Positions 5,855-9,140 of a stretch of DNA of 9,140 nucleotides are shown here, in pieces. Position 1 is the first letter of the stretch, and the number at the start of each line of letters is the position of its first letter. The notes under the pieces are model-generated. The model searched no databases, was not told where the DNA came from, and saw nothing but the letters and a program-made list of their open reading frames with translations. The position numbers and the translations under genes are program-made. Source of the stretch: Sediminibacterium sp. (GTDB taxonomy: Bacteria > Bacteroidota > Bacteroidia > Chitinophagales > Chitinophagaceae); NCBI GenBank assembly GCA_028288645.1, contig JAQBNJ010000452.1, positions 1-9,140 on the forward strand, read 5' to 3'.

Positions 5855-6793
5855 ATGCCAGTCATCGTAAAAGTCACCAACCTTACCAAGCAATTTAAAA
5901 ATCTTACTGCCGTTCAGGATCTTTCTTTTTCTGTTAACGAGGGAGACGTGTATGGGTTTCTTGGACAGAATGGTGCGGGTAAGAGTACTACTATCCGCAT
6001 GCTGCTTACTTTAATAAAACCTACAGCAGGAACCGTTGAAATATTCGGCAAAAAACTTGGTTCTAACAGGAACGAAATATTGCGTGAAGTAGGCGCGGTT
6101 ATTGAGAAACCGGACGTTTATAAATATTTATCCGCATACGAGAACCTGAAATTGTTTGCAAGATTGAGTGGGATGAAACCTTCTTCGGAAATATTAATGG
6201 AGAAGCTGGATAAGGTAGGATTGGCAGATCGGGCAAAGGACCCGGTGAAAAATTTTTCGCAGGGTATGAAACAAAGATTAGGCATCGCGATTGCACTGGT
6301 GCACGATCCGAAACTGATCATACTGGATGAACCTACCAATGGGCTGGACCCGCAGGGAATAGCAGATATAAGAAATTTGATATTGCATCTGAGTCGTGAC
6401 CTGAATAAAACGGTGATCGTTTCTTCGCACCTCTTAAGCGAGATAGAACAGATCGCAACACGCGTGCTGATCATCAACAAGGGAAAAAAGATCATAGAGG
6501 GCAATGCTTCAGAAATGTTCGATCCATCACAAACGATCGTTGAGCTGCAAACATTCGACAATGATTATGCTTTGCAGCAGCTACAATTAAGCGGATGGCG
6601 AAACCATTTACAAGCACAGAGAGATTCATCATCCATATTGATTAAACTCGACCGCTCGCAGATCGCTGAGCTGAATCGCGAGCTGGTAGCTATGGACATA
6701 CAGGTTTTATCATTACAACCGCGTCATTCACTGGAAGATTATTTTTTACAAGTAACCTCGGGCAAACAACATGTGGACAGTTATTCAAATTGA
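5855..6793 (+). CDS. ABC transporter ATPase, BcrA/ABC-2 type
   Basis: A 312-residue cytoplasmic ATPase that would power the permease encoded next. Visible motifs are Walker A GQNGAGKST (37-45), a Q-loop region GAVIEKPDVY (80-89), the signature FSQGMKQRLG (134-143), Walker B LIILDEP (154-160), D-loop GLDPQG (163-168) and the switch His192 in VSSH. The Q-loop carries Glu84 where many ABC proteins have Gln. This is usual in the bacitracin and lantibiotic exporter (BcrA/LanF) branch, so it does not suggest inactivity. A C-terminal extension (about 225-300) ends in HSLEDYFLQVTSG, the family's typical ending. The start is the ATG at 5855; an in-frame TTG at 5846 lies inside the -7 element. The substrate is unknown. 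Resistance, bacteriocin export or lipid export are all possible. Confidence 0.95.
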   Translation: MPVIVKVTNLTKQFKNLTAVQDLSFSVNEGDVYGFLGQNGAGKSTTIRMLLTLIKPTAGTVEIFGKKLGSNRNEILREVGAVIEKPDVYKYLSAYENLKLFARLSGMKPSSEILMEKLDKVGLADRAKDPVKNFSQGMKQRLGIAIALVHDPKLIILDEPTNGLDPQGIADIRNLILHLSRDLNKTVIVSSHLLSEIEQIATRVLIINKGKKIIEGNASEMFDPSQTIVELQTFDNDYALQQLQLSGWRNHLQAQRDSSSILIKLDRSQIAELNRELVAMDIQVLSLQPRHSLEDYFLQVTSGKQHVDSYSN

Positions 6794-7646
6794 GTTATTC
6801 AAGATCTTCCGCAGGCCGAGAACCTATATTGCTTTCGCGGCGATAACAGGGTTGATCGGCATCATACAATTCGGGCTAAAACTCGAGGGTGATGCGTACG
6901 TTGATTTTATGATGCGCGATATCACTTCTTCCTTAACGGTAGAAGGTAAGATCCTGAATGGCTACCAGGTTTGTTATATCATTTTGCAGATACTGCTGGT
7001 GCATGTTCCTTTATTGATCGCTTTGGTGGCAGCAGATATGGTGTCAGGTGAAGCAAATATGGGAACGCTCCGCATCATGCTTACAAAACCTATCAGCAGA
7101 ACGCGCTTGCTACTGGCAAAGTTTATAGCGACAATGGTGTACACTTTATTGCTGCTGATATGGTTGGCGATACTCGCCTTATTTTTGAACATGATCATTT
7201 TCGGAACGGATGATCTTTTCCTGATGAAATCGCAGTATGTTGTTTTGTTAAAGAAGGATGATATTTTCTGGCGATATGTATGGGCATTTGGTTTTGCAGC
7301 TTTGGCTATGACAACTGTTGCATCACTTGGATTTCTATTCTCATTATTTGCAGAGAACTCCATTGGTCCTATCGTTGCCACAATGAGCGTGATCATTTTC
7401 TTTACTATTCTAAGTACGCTGAGCATACCGTTGTTCAATAAGATCAAACCTTTTCTGTTTACCACGCATATGATCGGCTGGAAAGAATTTTTTGATATCA
7501 AGGTGAATGATGCGAACGAGGCCATTGCCGGCACCATACAAAACCCGCAGAAGATCATCAATTCGGCATTGGTTTTGGTAGCGCATATCATAGGATTTGT
7601 GGGGATCTCGGTGTGGGTGTTTAAGAGGAAGGATGTGCTGAGTTAA
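6771..7646 (+). CDS. ABC-2 type permease subunit
   Basis: A 291-residue integral membrane partner of the ATPase, overlapping it by 23 bases, which implies coupled translation. It starts MWTVIQIELFKIFRRPRTY, the amphipathic entry helix common in ABC-2 permeases. Membrane helices are predicted near 17-36, 66-91, 115-145, 168-192, 199-220 and 262-284. Between helices 2 and 3 lies GEANMGTLRIMLTKPISRTRLLLAK (93-117), the typical cytoplasmic coupling segment with a GTL and P-x-SR pattern. The C-terminus VFKRKDVLS is also family-typical. With one ATPase and one permease gene, the transporter would be a homodimer of each. Transport is probably outward, as for most ABC-2 systems; the substrate cannot be read from the sequence. 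Confidence 0.93.
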   Translation: MWTVIQIELFKIFRRPRTYIAFAAITGLIGIIQFGLKLEGDAYVDFMMRDITSSLTVEGKILNGYQVCYIILQILLVHVPLLIALVAADMVSGEANMGTLRIMLTKPISRTRLLLAKFIATMVYTLLLLIWLAILALFLNMIIFGTDDLFLMKSQYVVLLKKDDIFWRYVWAFGFAALAMTTVASLGFLFSLFAENSIGPIVATMSVIIFFTILSTLSIPLFNKIKPFLFTTHMIGWKEFFDIKVNDANEAIAGTIQNPQKIINSALVLVAHIIGFVGISVWVFKRKDVLS

Positions 7647-7648
7647 GC

Positions 7649-7757
7649 AGTTAAAAATTAAAAGTTAATAGTTAATAATGATCCCCGTAATTCAAAATTT
7701 TTAAAAATGCGTAAGTTCTTCGTGCTACTATTAACTATTAACTTTTCACTATTAACT
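7649..7757. repeat. Inverted heptamer arrays, family C (AGTTAAT / ATTAACT), spanning a start codon
   Basis: The left array is four 7-base units in register at 7649-7676 with consensus AGTTAAT, beginning 2 bases after the permease stop. The right array is four units in register at 7730-7757 with consensus ATTAACT (unit 3 degenerate), inside the next coding sequence. Bases 7660-7677 are perfectly complementary to 7729-7746, an 18-bp stem with 16 A-T and 2 G-C pairs. Its 51-base loop holds the ATG at 7707. The right array encodes the core of the signal peptide. Confidence 0.9.
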
Positions 7758-8402
7758 CATACCCGTGCGCAAGACATGATCTCGCTGGTGATGAAAGTAA
7801 AAGCCAAACTCGACCAGGTAAATGATTATGAAGCAGAAGGCAGGTTAAAAACCTATGTTGCTTTTATTAAGGCCCCGGTGGGTAAAGTAAAAGTGTACTT
7901 TAAAAAACCAAGCCTGTTCCGTTTAAAAAAGGATGGCGGTATTTCCTTGTTACCAAAAGGCGGTGTATCGGTTAATATGAATTCTATTTTTGCTATCTCC
8001 GATTTTGTAGCCATCGCAGCAGGTGAAGCCGTAGTTGACGGTACCAAAACCAAGATCGTTAAACTATTACCCGGTAATGAGAATAGTGATATTGTACTTA
8101 CTACCATGTACATTGATGAAGCAAACCTCCTTGTAAAAAAAGCGGTGACCACTACAAAAGAGAATGGCACATACGAAGTTGAAATGAGTTACGGAAAGTT
8201 TGCTCAATACGGATTGCCTGATAAAGTGGTGTTCAGTTTTAATACCAAAGATTACAAACTACCTAAAGGACTCACACTAGAGTTTGATGAAGAGAAACCA
8301 AAAACAGACGCTGAAAAATTAAAAAATAAAAAAGGCAGAGTGGAAATTACTTACACCAATTATATTGTTAACAAAGGCATTCCCGATTCGGTATTTAAAT
8401 AA
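7707..8402 (+). CDS. Exported LolA-like (outer-membrane lipoprotein-sorting type) protein
   Basis: A 231-residue exported protein. Residues 1-21 are a signal peptide (RKFF, core LLLTINFSLLT, cleavage near TRA-Q) with no lipobox. The mature part alternates short strands: YEAEGRLKTYV (41-51), GKVKVYFKKPSLFRLKK (59-75), IVLTTMYID (129-137), LLVKKAVTT (141-149), GTYEVEMSYGKF (154-165) and RVEITYTNYIVNKGI (211-225). This fits the half-barrel of LolA and lipoprotein-sorting relatives, which carry lipids or lipoprotein acyl chains through the periplasm. The assignment rests on fold pattern and is moderately certain. It lies 60 bases after the permease, so the ABC pair and this protein probably form one export path. 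The start is fixed by the signal peptide. The 5' codons 8-17 consist of family C heptamers. The gene ends in an 8-base overlap with the convergent phospholipase gene. Confidence 0.75.
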   Translation: MRKFFVLLLTINFSLLTHTRAQDMISLVMKVKAKLDQVNDYEAEGRLKTYVAFIKAPVGKVKVYFKKPSLFRLKKDGGISLLPKGGVSVNMNSIFAISDFVAIAAGEAVVDGTKTKIVKLLPGNENSDIVLTTMYIDEANLLVKKAVTTTKENGTYEVEMSYGKFAQYGLPDKVVFSFNTKDYKLPKGLTLEFDEEKPKTDAEKLKNKKGRVEITYTNYIVNKGIPDSVFK

Positions 8403-9140
8403 CCCTTCCCATCAAAGGGTCTGTTTTTGATGGCCTGCCTGTTTCTACTCTTCCTGCAAATACCTGTTGGTATATTTCATTTCCTTTTACACTCACCGAA
8501 AGATCATACCACCCAAAGCTCTTTTGCAAATTTACGATAGCGGTTTGTTTCGCTTTCGCTGTACCGGAAGGAGATAAGACAATTGTTCGTTTGCCGGTTG
8601 CGTAAGCATTATCTGCGATCTCAATAGTTAGTACCTCACTGCCGTTATTAGTTAATTGGATGGCGATATTTCCTGATAAAGTTTTCGCGCCTGCGGATCT
8701 GTGTTCATAGCTACAGGCAATGGCTAATTCGGGATCCTGTTGGTTTCCCATGAACGCGCGGGAAAAACCGTTGGGCCCATATACTCTCAAATGATATTGG
8801 CCGTTTTCGAAATCATTTATTTCCCAATTATCCTGTAAAGTATCGCCAGGTACTACTGCGTAATCCCATGTGCGTACCAGTTCCTGTTTGTATTTACCCT
8901 GTGCAAATATTTGGAACGGAGAGCCCGATGCTTTTTTGCCAAAAACGTTGTTGCCCGATTTCATCCTGATCGTAACAGATCTTTTATCCTTGCTTATGTT
9001 GCAATGGCTATACAATTCATAAGGCAAAGCATTGGAGGAGCGTGTACCGTTTTCCTGTTTGGGTAGTAAAGAACTATTCGTATTTTGATTTGCTTCCGCA
9101 ATATCTGCTGCGGATAACTTTCTATAGTTGGAAGGAACAT
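8395..9140 (-). CDS. Phosphocholine-specific phospholipase C, C-terminal part (5' end outside window)
   Basis: The frame is open from the window edge to the stop at 8395, giving 247 visible residues. The in-frame TTG at 9027 is not the start, because homologous-looking sequence continues upstream (SNYRKLSAADIAEANQ). The visible part contains the two C-terminal Bac_phospho_lip (DUF756) beta domains. The first, about residues 38-130, has LPYELYSH, SPFQIFAQG, RTWDYAVVPGDTL and GQYHLRVYGPNGFSRAF. The second, about 137-237, has LTNNGSEVLTIEI and SFGWYDLSVSV. The terminal VFAGRVETGRPSKTDPLMG is the classic ending of PlcN/PlcC-type enzymes, which hydrolyse phosphatidylcholine or sphingomyelin outside the cytoplasm. 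The acid-phosphatase-like catalytic domain and signal peptide are off-window, so activity cannot be judged. The gene converges on the LolA-like gene with an 8-base overlap. Confidence 0.9.
   Translation of the reverse strand, partial: VPSNYRKLSAADIAEANQNTNSSLLPKQENGTRSSNALPYELYSHCNISKDKRSVTIRMKSGNNVFGKKASGSPFQIFAQGKYKQELVRTWDYAVVPGDTLQDNWEINDFENGQYHLRVYGPNGFSRAFMGNQQDPELAIACSYEHRSAGAKTLSGNIAIQLTNNGSEVLTIEIADNAYATGKRTIVLSPSGTAKAKQTAIVNLQKSFGWYDLSVSVKGNEIYQQVFAGRVETGRPSKTDPLMGRVI
8402..8428 (+). terminator. Probable intrinsic terminator of the ABC/LolA-like block
   Basis: ACCCTT (8402-8407) pairs with AAGGGT (8415-8420) across a 7-base loop, followed by CTG and five T. The stem is short but starts at the last base of the stop codon and is correctly oriented for the plus strand. 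It lies wholly inside the 3' coding part of the convergent phospholipase gene. On the minus strand no T tract follows the hairpin. Confidence 0.55.

Noticed and set aside
5855..6793. Gliding-motility ATPase GldA
   Set aside because: The gene is linked to a single ABC-2 permease and a LolA-like protein, and the E-type Q-loop points to the BcrA branch. Nothing in the sequence singles out GldA.
6974..7591. Long minus-strand open frame of about 205 codons opposite the permease
   Set aside because: It is fully antisense to a confident membrane-protein gene, its composition mirrors that gene, and it shows no motif or promoter.
8398..9027. Complete 210-residue secreted protein starting at a TTG at 9027
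   Set aside because: The frame stays open to the window edge with plausible protein sequence, and the domains are the C-terminal ones of phospholipase C, so the gene is truncated by the window and not short.

Overview
The window looks like chromosomal DNA from a member of the Bacteroidota, most likely the Chitinophagaceae or close kin (inference). The reasons are a TonB-dependent receptor with an N-terminal carboxypeptidase-regulatory-like domain, paired 2TM-domain proteins, promoters of the TTTG / TAnnTTTG type, starts without Shine-Dalgarno sequences but with A-rich leaders, and signal peptides ending in AQ.

Left edge (1-302, minus strand): a type II toxin-antitoxin pair. A ribbon-helix-helix antitoxin overlaps, through ATGA, the start of a PIN-domain (VapC-like) toxin that runs off the window. 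Its promoter contains palindromes suited to autorepression. The 216-base gap to the next gene (303-518) holds two divergent promoters and an inverted repeat.

Block 1 (519-4097, plus): a TonB-dependent receptor, two tandem 2TM-domain membrane proteins and a secreted helical-repeat protein, closed by a good intrinsic terminator. Block 2 (4118-5687, plus): two paralogous six-helix membrane proteins and a winged-helix regulator, packed with a 2-base gap and a 1-base overlap. Block 3 (5855-8402, plus): a BcrA-type ABC ATPase, an ABC-2 permease overlapping it by 23 bases, and an exported LolA-like protein, ending at a probable terminator that lies inside the convergent neighbour. Right edge (8395-9140, minus): the C-terminal part of a phosphocholine-specific phospholipase C whose catalytic domain is outside the window.

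The least explained structure is in the gene junctions. Three gaps on the plus strand carry arrays of seven-base tandem repeats that begin at or within a few bases of the upstream stop codon. Each has a different sequence (ATCAAGW, GGATGCT/TCCAGYA, AGTTAAT/ATTAACT). Two are built as inverted arrays able to form long RNA stems. In the third, the distal arm lies inside the next gene and encodes the core of its signal peptide, so the start codon sits in the loop of an 18-bp stem. No transposase, CRISPR array, tRNA or rRNA was seen.
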